DNA of 6,066 nt from Candidatus Poribacteria bacterium. Its GTDB lineage: Bacteria; Poribacteria; WGA-4E; WGA-3G. Location of the stretch: assembly GCA_028824575.1 (NCBI GenBank), contig JAPPDN010000514.1, positions 1,165 through 7,230 on the forward strand, in the 5' to 3' direction. Position 1 is the stretch's first letter; every line of letters starts with the position of its first letter. The notes beneath the pieces are model-generated. The model searched no databases, was not told the DNA's origin, and saw only the letters and a list, made by a program, of their open reading frames with translations. Both the position numbers and the translations under genes were made by a program. This document shows, one piece after another, positions 1-5,466 of the stretch.

Positions 1-863
1 TGAAACTACCGACGATCTCCATCGCAGCCCATAGCGTCACGCGCCTCATTATCGGTGGCAATCCGTATAGTGGCATTTCGCACCGCTCTGCCGCGGCATC
101 GAAAGCGATGATAGACTACTATACGGCGCAACAAATTATGGCAGATCTCCGACGAGCGGAGGAGAACGGCATTAACACCGTTCTCGCTCGCGCCGATCGA
201 CATATCATGCGCGTCCTCAACGAATACTGGAACACGGGCGGTACAATCCAATGGATAGCTCAGACCCCCAAAGATACAGAATACGCCGATCTCAACGAAT
301 ACCTACAGATTATCGCGCACTATAAACCGATTGCCATCTACCATCACGGTGGCACGACTGATAAATTGTACGCAGAAGGACGGCTCGGTTCATTACGCGA
401 GAGCCTCAAATACATTCGAGACCTCGGTTGTGCTGTTGGACTCGGCACGCACGATCCGCAGGTCCTCAAATACTGCTATACTGAAGGATATGATATTGAC
501 TTTTATGTCTGTGCGTTGTATAATCATACGAGGCATAGAGAACTCTATCTGCCAGACGATCGGGATGCAGCTTTCGCCGCCATACAAGCAATACCCCTAC
601 CGATAATCGCTATAAAGGTATTAGCGGCTGGCAGGAACAAACCGCGTGAGGCATTTCAACTCGCACTCGAAAACATCAAACCGACAGACGCTATGGCAGT
701 CGGTATGTATACGCAATTTCAACCAGATCAAATTCACCAGAACGCACAAACTGTCGCTCAACTCATCAGAAAGTCAGAGAATGAATCGAATCGTAGAACC
801 AGAAGTCATGGATACACAAGAAGCCGCCGAGGCATACGATGCGATGGGGCATGGCGAAGTTGA
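1..863 (+). CDS. TIM-barrel protein, aldo/keto-reductase-like (5' edge at window start)
   Basis: The frame is open from base 3 to the stop at 861-863. The codon straddling the left edge ends in TG, so an ATG/GTG/TTG start one base outside would give a 287-residue protein; an internal ATG at 108 would remove the conserved N-terminus and is unlikely. Numbered from that presumed start, the visible landmarks are an N-terminal strand plus loop LIIGGNPYSG (16-25), helix-strand alternation (RRAEENGINTVL near 61-72), HHGG (115-118), GLGTHDP (147-153), DFYVCALYN (167-175), IAIKVLAAGR (203-212) and DAMAVGMYT (230-238). The last two resemble the final barrel strands of aldo/keto reductases. I do not see a convincing Asp-Tyr-Lys-His catalytic tetrad, so a reductase reaction is not claimed; another TIM-barrel enzyme is possible. 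No signal peptide is seen, so it is probably cytoplasmic. The Arg-rich C-terminal tail runs 83 bases into the methyltransferase and looks like off-frame sequence. Fold call is fairly confident; substrate unknown. Confidence 0.75.
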   Translation, partial: KLPTISIAAHSVTRLIIGGNPYSGISHRSAAASKAMIDYYTAQQIMADLRRAEENGINTVLARADRHIMRVLNEYWNTGGTIQWIAQTPKDTEYADLNEYLQIIAHYKPIAIYHHGGTTDKLYAEGRLGSLRESLKYIRDLGCAVGLGTHDPQVLKYCYTEGYDIDFYVCALYNHTRHRELYLPDDRDAAFAAIQAIPLPIIAIKVLAAGRNKPREAFQLALENIKPTDAMAVGMYTQFQPDQIHQNAQTVAQLIRKSENESNRRTRSHGYTRSRRGIRCDGAWRS

Positions 864-1452
864 TCAAGCTTTCGTAGACCGCGTCGTCGCCCTGGGCGCG
901 AGCATTGGGCATTTTCTCGATGTCGGCACCGGTCCCGCACAGATTCCTATCCTACTTGCACAACGCTGTCCCAATATCCACATCACCGCCATCGACCTGT
1001 CCGCGGAGATGCTGAAGATAGCGGAACGCCACGTCGCAGATGCCGGTTTCACGGATCGGATAACCCTCGAACGCGTCGATGCCAAAACCTTACCCTATCC
1101 CGACAACACCTTTGACGGACTTATCTCCAACAGCATCGTGCATCACATCCACGACGCGATGTCGGCACTCCAAGAGATGGGCAGAGTTGCTCGTCCTAAA
1201 GGGACTGTGCTTATCCGTGACCTCATCCGTCCAGAAACCACAGCGGATGCACAAACCTTCGTGGATCTGTATGCCACAGATGACACCCCATATCAACAAA
1301 AATTATACTACGATTCCTTCCTCGCCGCCTTCACCATCGCCGAAGTCAGCGAGATGCTAACACAAATGGACATGCCGGGTGCCGTTGTCGTCCAAAGCAC
1401 CGACAGACACTGGTCTATTGAACGCAGTGTTTATAGTAAATTCCAAAAATAA
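781..1452 (+). CDS. class I SAM-dependent methyltransferase
   Basis: This 223-residue protein has the Rossmann-like methyltransferase core. Motif I is FLDVGTGPAQ (45-54), where the third glycine of GxGxG is replaced by Ala. The acidic residue ending strand 2 is D72 in TAIDLS. Motif III-like VDAKTLPYPDNTFD covers 99-112, followed by SNSIVHHI (117-123), and the strand 5 region is RVARPKGTVLIRDLIRP (135-151), typical of the Methyltransf_11/25 group. The frame stays open upstream to 646, but ATG 781 is chosen because the N-terminus MNRIVEPEVMD followed by an AEAYDAM segment is typical of a methyltransferase subfamily I recall. ATG 808 would cut this off. The ribosome binding site is weak (GAAAG at 769-773). 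The gene overlaps the TIM-barrel gene, suggesting cotranscription and translational coupling. The substrate cannot be told from sequence; the short C-terminal cap (160-223) does not match a family I can name. Confidence 0.9.
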   Translation: MNRIVEPEVMDTQEAAEAYDAMGHGEVDQAFVDRVVALGASIGHFLDVGTGPAQIPILLAQRCPNIHITAIDLSAEMLKIAERHVADAGFTDRITLERVDAKTLPYPDNTFDGLISNSIVHHIHDAMSALQEMGRVARPKGTVLIRDLIRPETTADAQTFVDLYATDDTPYQQKLYYDSFLAAFTIAEVSEMLTQMDMPGAVVVQSTDRHWSIERSVYSKFQK

Positions 1453-1471
1453 ATACACACTTTCAACTCCT

Positions 1472-1497
1472 GGTAGGTTCGGTTTCCTAACCGCACC
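1472..1497. repeat. 26-base hairpin repeat, copy 1
   Basis: It begins GGTAGGTTCGG. The stem GGTTCGGTT (1476-1484) pairs with AACCGCACC (1489-1497) at 8 of 9 positions, with loop TCCT. It differs from copy 2 by a single base (C instead of A at 1494), which breaks one stem pair. It lies 19 bases after the methyltransferase stop. I recall this element as a dispersed repeat of Poribacteria-like genomes; only the two copies are seen directly. It could act as a transcript-end stabiliser, but no T-run follows. Confidence 0.8.
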
Positions 1498-1543
1498 ATA
1501 AGCGTCAATTTTAGAAAAAATAACCGCCCGGGTACCCAGGTCC

Positions 1544-1569
1544 GGTAGGTTCGGTTTCCTAACCGAACC
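1544..1569. repeat. 26-base hairpin repeat, copy 2
   Basis: The stem GGTTCGGTT (1548-1556) pairs perfectly over 9 bp with AACCGAACC (1561-1569) around loop TCCT. It is identical to copy 1 over 25 of 26 bases, in the same orientation, 72 bases downstream. The unpaired GGTA leader is conserved in both copies, so the unit is more than the palindrome alone. CCGG also occurs on both outer edges (1542-1545 and 1568-1571), allowing an alternative pairing. Confidence 0.85.
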
Positions 1570-1601
1570 GGATACTTCGCGAAGACCTTGAAAACTTCAA
1601 A

Positions 1602-1640
1602 CCCCTCTTGAATCCCATAGGGATGGTATCTCTGTAGAAA
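1602..1640. repeat. hairpin-with-flanks element, copy A
   Basis: A 13-base hairpin, ATCCC-ATA-GGGAT (1612-1624), is preceded by CCCCTCTTGA and followed by GGTATCTCTGTAGAAA (1625-1640). The same layout recurs at 1752-1793 and 1801-1844: a pyrimidine-rich leader, a 5 bp stem with 3-base loop, and a tail near TCTnTAGAA. It looks like a miniature dispersed element, function unknown. Confidence 0.6.
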
Positions 1641-1707
1641 AACTATAATATGCTAACACAGTCAATTCGCCAAGCAAAGCCCAGTAAAATGTTCCAAGTT
1701 TGTAGTA

Positions 1708-1723
1708 GGGCGATTCATCGCCC
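1708..1723. repeat. GGGCGAT/ATCGCCC hairpin repeat
   Basis: A perfect 7 bp inverted repeat with a two-base centre (TC), preceded by TTTGTAGTA. I recall this core as a dispersed intergenic repeat in Poribacteria and in some cyanobacterial genomes. A second small palindrome, GCAAT-GG-ATTGC (1732-1743), follows 8 bases later and seems to be part of the same composite unit. No T-run follows, so a terminator is not supported. Confidence 0.7.
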
Positions 1724-1751
1724 GTCCCCGCGCAATGGATTGCCCTTATAC

Positions 1752-1793
1752 TCCTGCTTCCTTAGCCCTTTAAGGGCGAAAGGTCTATAGAAG
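1752..1793. repeat. hairpin-with-flanks element, copy B
   Basis: The leader TCCTGCTTCCTTA is followed by the 13-base hairpin GCCCT-TTA-AGGGC (1765-1777) and the tail GAAAGGTCTATAGAAG (1778-1793). The stem sequence differs completely from copy A while its length, loop size and flanks are kept, as expected if pairing is what is conserved. Confidence 0.6.
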
Positions 1794-1800
1794 CATGTAA

Positions 1801-1844
1801 ATTCCCCTCTTTAGCCCCAGTGGGGCGACATATGTCTCGTAAAA
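1801..1844. repeat. hairpin-with-flanks element, copy C
   Basis: The leader includes CCCCTCTTTA (1804-1813), nearly the same as in copy A. The hairpin is GCCCC-AGT-GGGGC (1814-1826) and the tail GACATATGTCTCGTAAAA (1827-1844). It ends just upstream of the likely -35 box at 1849, so it forms the boundary between the repeat cluster and the downstream promoter. Similar AGCCCC...GGGGCGACAT elements are, from memory, common dispersed repeats in several bacterial phyla. Confidence 0.65.
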
Positions 1845-1848
1845 TGGC

Positions 1849-1877
1849 TTGATATTCGCCTTGAAATATGTTAATAT
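1849..1877 (+). promoter_or_regulatory. putative sigma70-type promoter for the helical-protein pair
   Basis: TTGATA (1849-1854, 5 of 6 to the -35 consensus) is separated by exactly 17 bases from TAATAT (1872-1877, 4 of 6 to the -10 consensus). Transcription would begin near 1884, leaving a leader of about 30 bases before the ATG at 1916. GAAGGA (1898-1903) is the likely ribosome binding site, 12 bases from the start codon, which is slightly long. TTGAAA at 1861 is an alternative -35 but has no good partner. Confidence 0.45.
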
Positions 1878-1915
1878 GTGATTATTGAATTTAGAACGAA
1901 GGATGTGAAAAAAGA

Positions 1916-3556
1916 ATGAACGATGGGTTTGGCGAAGAGCAGGACTTATCGCGGATCCGAAGCGATGTTCCGGGTCGTGCACCTGATTTAAGTCCTCAGC
2001 AGCGTGAGATTCGCCGGAACCTCGGAGCAATTGGCCCCGAAATAGCAGCCTATTATCTGGATGGAATCAAAATTCTACACAGCACAGACTTGGAAACAGC
2101 AGCAAGTCTTTTAGCACATATTGCTCGGGAAATTGACGGTGGTTTACGAGATATTTTGTCTAGTGACCAAGCCAGAGCAAATATACAGAAGCAACTGACA
2201 GAAGAAGTCTTGACGAAATTAGGAGATTATAGCGAGTTAAAAGAACGTAAAGGCCATATTGCTTCAATTTTAGCAGCACTCGGTATTGATGATGCTCTCG
2301 TTTTTCTTTCTACCGATGATGTCCGTGTAAATTTTGCTATCAGATGGATAAATGTCTCTACTCAATTTCATAGGTTTGCCCATCGCCACGGTGCCTGGAA
2401 GGTTCCTCGAGCTAGAGAAGAATTTGAAGTTCTCTGGTATGAATTTGAGGGTATATTGTCGAATTTGGTAGGTAGTTTTCTTGACCTTCTCAGCCGACTG
2501 GATCGTATTCTTGCCTATAAGGAACCGACAAGCGAAATAAGAAGTACTCTTCCCAATCTATTGGGATCTAAGGAGAGACGGGCATACTTTTTTAGTAAAC
2601 TTGAATCTCCAACTTGGTTGGAACCCTTAAAAGAGGATGGATGGTTCGATCCTGATTGGAATCCCATGCCTCAAGAATCTCCAGATCAGCCCGGATATTA
2701 CTATAGTTCCCGTTGGCACGCCCTGGAGTATGTGGTGAAAGTTTCTACTCATCCACAGTGTCCTATCAATATCCTTGTAGATATTGTCAATGCCATTACG
2801 GACGAAAGCAGAGAGCGGATTGATAATGGTCGAACAGACTTAGATACTGTCAAAATTATCAGCACACTTCCTATAGACCGGATAGAACCTCAGCATATCA
2901 CTTTTATGGGAGCTGCATTGAAATCCAGCCAGAAATACGGACTGATGGAGCAGGAAATAGGTCAAACGATTCTGCCTAAACTTCTTGATGGTGGTAAGCG
3001 GAAACTAACCCTTGCACTTCTCTCTGTAATACTTGAAGTTGAATCCGTTGATGGCCGAATCCGACCAATAATGAATGAACATTGGCTTGAGGAGGCACTC
3101 AAGAAACATTGGGAAACTATCGCGAGTGTGTGTGACGTTGAGGCAGCACAGATTACACTTGCACAAATCCGAGCACTTGACGCTGAAGATTCCTCCGTGT
3201 TTCACTTTATACATCCCGTTGAGAACGATCTTTTGCATCTCTCGCGTGCAGATTACGCCAAACTTATCGTAAATTTTACCAGCAGTATCTTTCAATTTGC
3301 TCAACCTGTGAGTATTACGGAAACAATTCAAGGTTTGCTACAAGAATCCAGCGTTATTATTAAACGGATTGCAGTCAGGGCGATTACCGACCATTACAGA
3401 GATTTGAAACACCTATTTTGGGAATGGGAGGGCAATCCGCTTGATGGGATTGGATTAGAAACCGAAGTATCCGAATTAATTCAAGCTAATAGCCACACAT
3501 TTAATGAAGACGAAATGGAGCAGGTACTACAATGGATAGAATCAACCCAGTACTAA
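1916..3556 (+). CDS. large alpha-helical protein of unknown function (N-terminal half of a likely split protein)
   Basis: This 546-residue protein is predicted soluble: no signal peptide or membrane segment, and almost entirely amphipathic helix by eye. After a poorly structured start (1-25), residues 26-82 form a helical block with SLLAHIAREIDGGLRDIL (64-81). A second block (140-200) contains FHRFAHRHG (151-159) and FEGILSNLVGSFLDLLSRLD (177-196). Residues 225-272 carry an aromatic segment, YFFSKLESPTWLEPLKEDGW then FDPDWNP and YYYSSRWHALEY, of a kind I recall from the helical-repeat parts of very large bacterial proteins. The rest (275-540) looks like HEAT/ARM-like helix pairs. I see no Walker, nuclease, TIR, SIR2 or protease motif. 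The stop overlaps the next gene's start region by 25 bases in another frame. DNA is more A/T-rich than the genes before it. Reality as a coding gene is well supported by length and composition; function is unknown. Confidence 0.85.
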   Translation: MNDGFGEEQDLSRIRSDVPGRAPDLSPQQREIRRNLGAIGPEIAAYYLDGIKILHSTDLETAASLLAHIAREIDGGLRDILSSDQARANIQKQLTEEVLTKLGDYSELKERKGHIASILAALGIDDALVFLSTDDVRVNFAIRWINVSTQFHRFAHRHGAWKVPRAREEFEVLWYEFEGILSNLVGSFLDLLSRLDRILAYKEPTSEIRSTLPNLLGSKERRAYFFSKLESPTWLEPLKEDGWFDPDWNPMPQESPDQPGYYYSSRWHALEYVVKVSTHPQCPINILVDIVNAITDESRERIDNGRTDLDTVKIISTLPIDRIEPQHITFMGAALKSSQKYGLMEQEIGQTILPKLLDGGKRKLTLALLSVILEVESVDGRIRPIMNEHWLEEALKKHWETIASVCDVEAAQITLAQIRALDAEDSSVFHFIHPVENDLLHLSRADYAKLIVNFTSSIFQFAQPVSITETIQGLLQESSVIIKRIAVRAITDHYRDLKHLFWEWEGNPLDGIGLETEVSELIQANSHTFNEDEMEQVLQWIESTQY

Positions 3557-5256
3557 CATCTATCGAAAATGATGAAAGGCGCGCGAAATCAATAGCATAT
3601 AGTAGGCGAAAATGGCTTTCTAAACTCTTAAAAACTGGCAATGAAAAAATTATTGATGCTTACGAAAAATATGATCGTCTTTGCACAGAAGATACTGAAA
3701 ATTCTGGGATTATGCCTAAGTCAGGAGCAGTCGCTCCGGTGAAACCATTGACGATCAGAGAACTCGCTAAGATGTCAAATGCTCAAATTGCCGATTATTT
3801 AAACAATTACCAAGAGACAGAAATTATCAGTATGCCTTTTCTGGCAGGACGTGGCCTCGCAGATACACTTGCAGAATATGTAGAATCAAAACCACAACGC
3901 TTTGCGGGTGATCTACTGCCTTTCCAAAGTGTTCGGAATTTATACCAATCTTCTCTACTGCGGGGTTTCCTGAATGCGTGGAAGGATAAGAAAACATTTG
4001 ACTGGGCCGCACTGCTTGGATTTATACGTTCTATTCTCGTATCAGAACACTTTTGGAATGAGCAATACGAGGATGGTTTTAATTATAGAAATTGGGTTCT
4101 TTCTACTGCAGCAGATTTGATAGCAGAAGGTACAAAGGATGATATACACGCATTTGACACACAACTCTTGCCCCTTGCTGAAGAAATTCTCTTGATTCTC
4201 GTAGATCAGGCACAACAGAGCGTTTCAACCCTTGATAATCTGCCTACTGATGTTCTGAATTCAGACAGAGGTAGGGTGTTTTCGGCGATGGTAGACTACG
4301 CCTTGCGATTCGCTCGTACCAGCAAGTCTGAGTACACAGATTGCCGATGGCCCTATGTCATCAGAGCAGATTTTACCAAAAGACTGGATCGAAGCATTGA
4401 GCCCTCACTTGAATTCTCTTATACACTTGGGTTTCACCTACCCTATCTGATGTATCTTGACAAAGAGTGGGTTCATCTCAACATAAATCGTATCTTCCCA
4501 CAGCAGGATGAAGACCATTGGCAAGCCGCTTTTTCCGGGTATCTGTTGCACCCAGGAGTCCGAGAGGAGTTTCATTCGCTGCTCAAAGCACACGGACACT
4601 ATCAGAGGGCATTAAGCACCCACTTTGCTGATGCGGAAGTACGGAATAAGCTGGTTAATCACATCTGTACGGGTTGGATAGAAGACAGTGAAACCTTAGA
4701 TGACAAAACCGGTCTTATCTATCAATTGATATACAGCGGCAATCCAAATCTTCTTGCGGGTATGGTCTACTTTTTCTCCGAACGCGCTGATAACCCATCT
4801 GACAAAGTGAAGGTAAAAGTTATACCTGCGTGGCGTGCTGTGTTTGAAGTCCTTTCAGCGCATAGGGACGAAACTGAATATCAAAAGGTTCTAAGTCCGT
4901 TATCCCAGTGGATAGGACTCATTGATAAAATAGATGATGAAGTACTCGCGTGGATAAAAGTGTCCATAAATTACCTTGACAAGGTTCCGGGGTATGCTTT
5001 TACCTTATCAAAGGTTATTGAAGCCTTACAGAAGCATGTCTTGATAACGCCTGAGAAAGTTGGAGAAATTTATTTAGAAATCCCCGAGAGTGAACTGTGG
5101 TTCCTTGAACAAACTCAAAAGAACGAAGTTGAAGAAACTGTCCGAACTTTATACAAAAAAAGGCATAATGCAATTGCTGAGGCAATCTGTGAGCGATTCG
5201 CAAAAGCTGGTGCCCTCTTCTTAAGATCTGTTCGTGAAGAACATAAGAAACCATAA
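3532..5256 (+). CDS. large alpha-helical protein of unknown function (C-terminal half of a likely split protein)
   Basis: This 574-residue protein is soluble and helix-rich, with no recognisable catalytic motif. Landmarks are KWLSKLLKTGNEKIIDAYEKY (28-47 and onward), MSNAQIADYLNNY (81-93), a tryptophan-bearing helix pair FDWAALLGFIRSIL (156-169) with NWVLSTAADLIAEG (187-200), the segment NSDRGRVFSAMVDYALRFAR (243-262), and LPYLMYLDKEWVHLNINRIF (303-322) followed by HWQAAFSGYLLHPG (329-342). The NSxRGxxxxAMxxYAL and WQAAFSGYL patterns are ones I recall from the C-terminal helical regions of STAND-type and SIR2-associated large proteins; this is inference. ATG 3532 lies inside the upstream gene; GGAG (3517-3520) and CAGG (3521-3524) could serve as a weak ribosome binding site. 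The first ~15 residues may be artefactual if the pair is really one frameshifted gene. Coding status is firm, start uncertain, role unknown. Confidence 0.83.
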   Translation: MDRINPVLTSIENDERRAKSIAYSRRKWLSKLLKTGNEKIIDAYEKYDRLCTEDTENSGIMPKSGAVAPVKPLTIRELAKMSNAQIADYLNNYQETEIISMPFLAGRGLADTLAEYVESKPQRFAGDLLPFQSVRNLYQSSLLRGFLNAWKDKKTFDWAALLGFIRSILVSEHFWNEQYEDGFNYRNWVLSTAADLIAEGTKDDIHAFDTQLLPLAEEILLILVDQAQQSVSTLDNLPTDVLNSDRGRVFSAMVDYALRFARTSKSEYTDCRWPYVIRADFTKRLDRSIEPSLEFSYTLGFHLPYLMYLDKEWVHLNINRIFPQQDEDHWQAAFSGYLLHPGVREEFHSLLKAHGHYQRALSTHFADAEVRNKLVNHICTGWIEDSETLDDKTGLIYQLIYSGNPNLLAGMVYFFSERADNPSDKVKVKVIPAWRAVFEVLSAHRDETEYQKVLSPLSQWIGLIDKIDDEVLAWIKVSINYLDKVPGYAFTLSKVIEALQKHVLITPEKVGEIYLEIPESELWFLEQTQKNEVEETVRTLYKKRHNAIAEAICERFAKAGALFLRSVREEHKKP

Positions 5257-5325
5257 ATCGCGGTTGGCTAACTTTGTTGTAAACATATCGCGTCTAATAG
5301 GCGTGCGACGAATATAAAACGTCTT

Positions 5326-5367
5326 AATCCTGCCCATCTTAAAATCCTGTCCATCCTGATTCAGACA
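5326..5367. repeat. degenerate AATCCTG direct repeat
   Basis: AATCCTGCCCATC (5326-5338) and AATCCTGTCCATC (5343-5355) match at 12 of 13 bases and start 17 bases apart. A third partial unit, ATCCTGATTCAG (5353-5364), overlaps the end of the second. I recall AATCCTG-type intergenic repeats ending in GATTCAGACA from several environmental bacterial genomes. The position just upstream of the promoter could mean regulation, but dispersal as a repeat is the simpler reading. Confidence 0.6.
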
Positions 5368-5376
5368 ATATTTTTT

Positions 5377-5408
5377 TATACACTTCCTTTCCAAAAATAT
5401 GTTATAAT
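5377..5408 (+). promoter_or_regulatory. extended -10 promoter for the LamG gene
   Basis: A perfect TATAAT (5403-5408) is preceded by TG one base away (TGTTATAAT, 5400-5408), the extended -10 arrangement that compensates for a weak -35. The best upstream hexamer is TATACA (5377-5382) at a long 20-base spacing, so -35 contact is probably minor. Transcription would begin near 5415, giving a leader of about 50 bases. Confidence 0.65.
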
Positions 5409-5453
5409 AGTGACAAATCCCCAAGATACAGATCCAAAATTTCGCGCTTACAT

Positions 5454-5458
5454 AGGAG
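5454..5458 (+). promoter_or_regulatory. ribosome binding site of the LamG gene
   Basis: AGGAG lies 8 bases before the ATG at 5467. It is the best Shine-Dalgarno match in the window and fixes the start of the secreted protein. Confidence 0.8.
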
Positions 5459-5466
5459 AACCTATA

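Larger units (their letters stand above)
1453..1915. other. gene-free, palindrome-rich intergenic region
   Basis: This 463-base stretch has no credible gene. It holds at least seven separate inverted repeats: two copies of a 26-base hairpin repeat, three 13-base hairpins with related flanks, GGGCGAT/ATCGCCC, and GCAAT/ATTGC. Minor perfect palindromes GGGTACCC (1530-1537) and CTTCGCGAAG (1575-1584) sit between them. None is followed by a clear T-run, so I do not call a rho-independent terminator for the upstream operon. The last 70 bases are A/T-rich and carry the promoter and ribosome binding site of the downstream gene. A minus-strand reading frame overlapping the right end (1785-2030) is a shadow of the helical protein gene and the repeats. 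Confidence 0.8.
5257..5466. other. intergenic gap with repeat, promoter and ribosome binding site
   Basis: This 210-base gap separates the helical-protein pair from the LamG gene. It has no open frame of interest. The left third contains two ATCGCG copies (5258-5263 and 5287-5292), but no convincing terminator hairpin. The T-run at 5371-5377 is preceded only by CTGATTCAG, whose stem is too short. The middle carries a degenerate direct repeat and the right half the promoter of the LamG gene. Confidence 0.7.

Noticed and set aside
646..780. Longer methyltransferase start at 646
   Set aside because: The extra 45 residues are encoded inside the TIM-barrel gene and look unlike a methyltransferase N-terminus; ATG 781 begins a family-like N-terminus.
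1472..1520. First 26-base hairpin as terminator of the methyltransferase operon
   Set aside because: The stem is adequate, but no T-run follows; the next bases are ATAAGCGTCAATTTTAG.
1602..1844. CRISPR array
   Set aside because: Hairpin units differ in stem sequence and spacing is irregular (about 150 and 50 bases), with no identical direct repeats and no cas genes.
1785..2030. Minus-strand 81-residue reading frame across the repeat region and the start of the helical protein
   Set aside because: It overlaps repeats and a well-supported gene, has no ribosome binding site worth noting and looks like a shadow.
2366..2392. RFAHRH in the first helical protein (residues 153-158) matches the HEPN Rx4H ribonuclease motif
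   Set aside because: A single short match in a His/Arg-rich segment is weak; the usual polar residue after the Arg is absent and the surrounding block is not recognisable as HEPN.
5356..5380. CTGATTCAG followed by a run of T as a rho-independent terminator
   Set aside because: Only a 2-4 bp stem is possible with a realistic loop, and it is A/T-rich; too weak to terminate.
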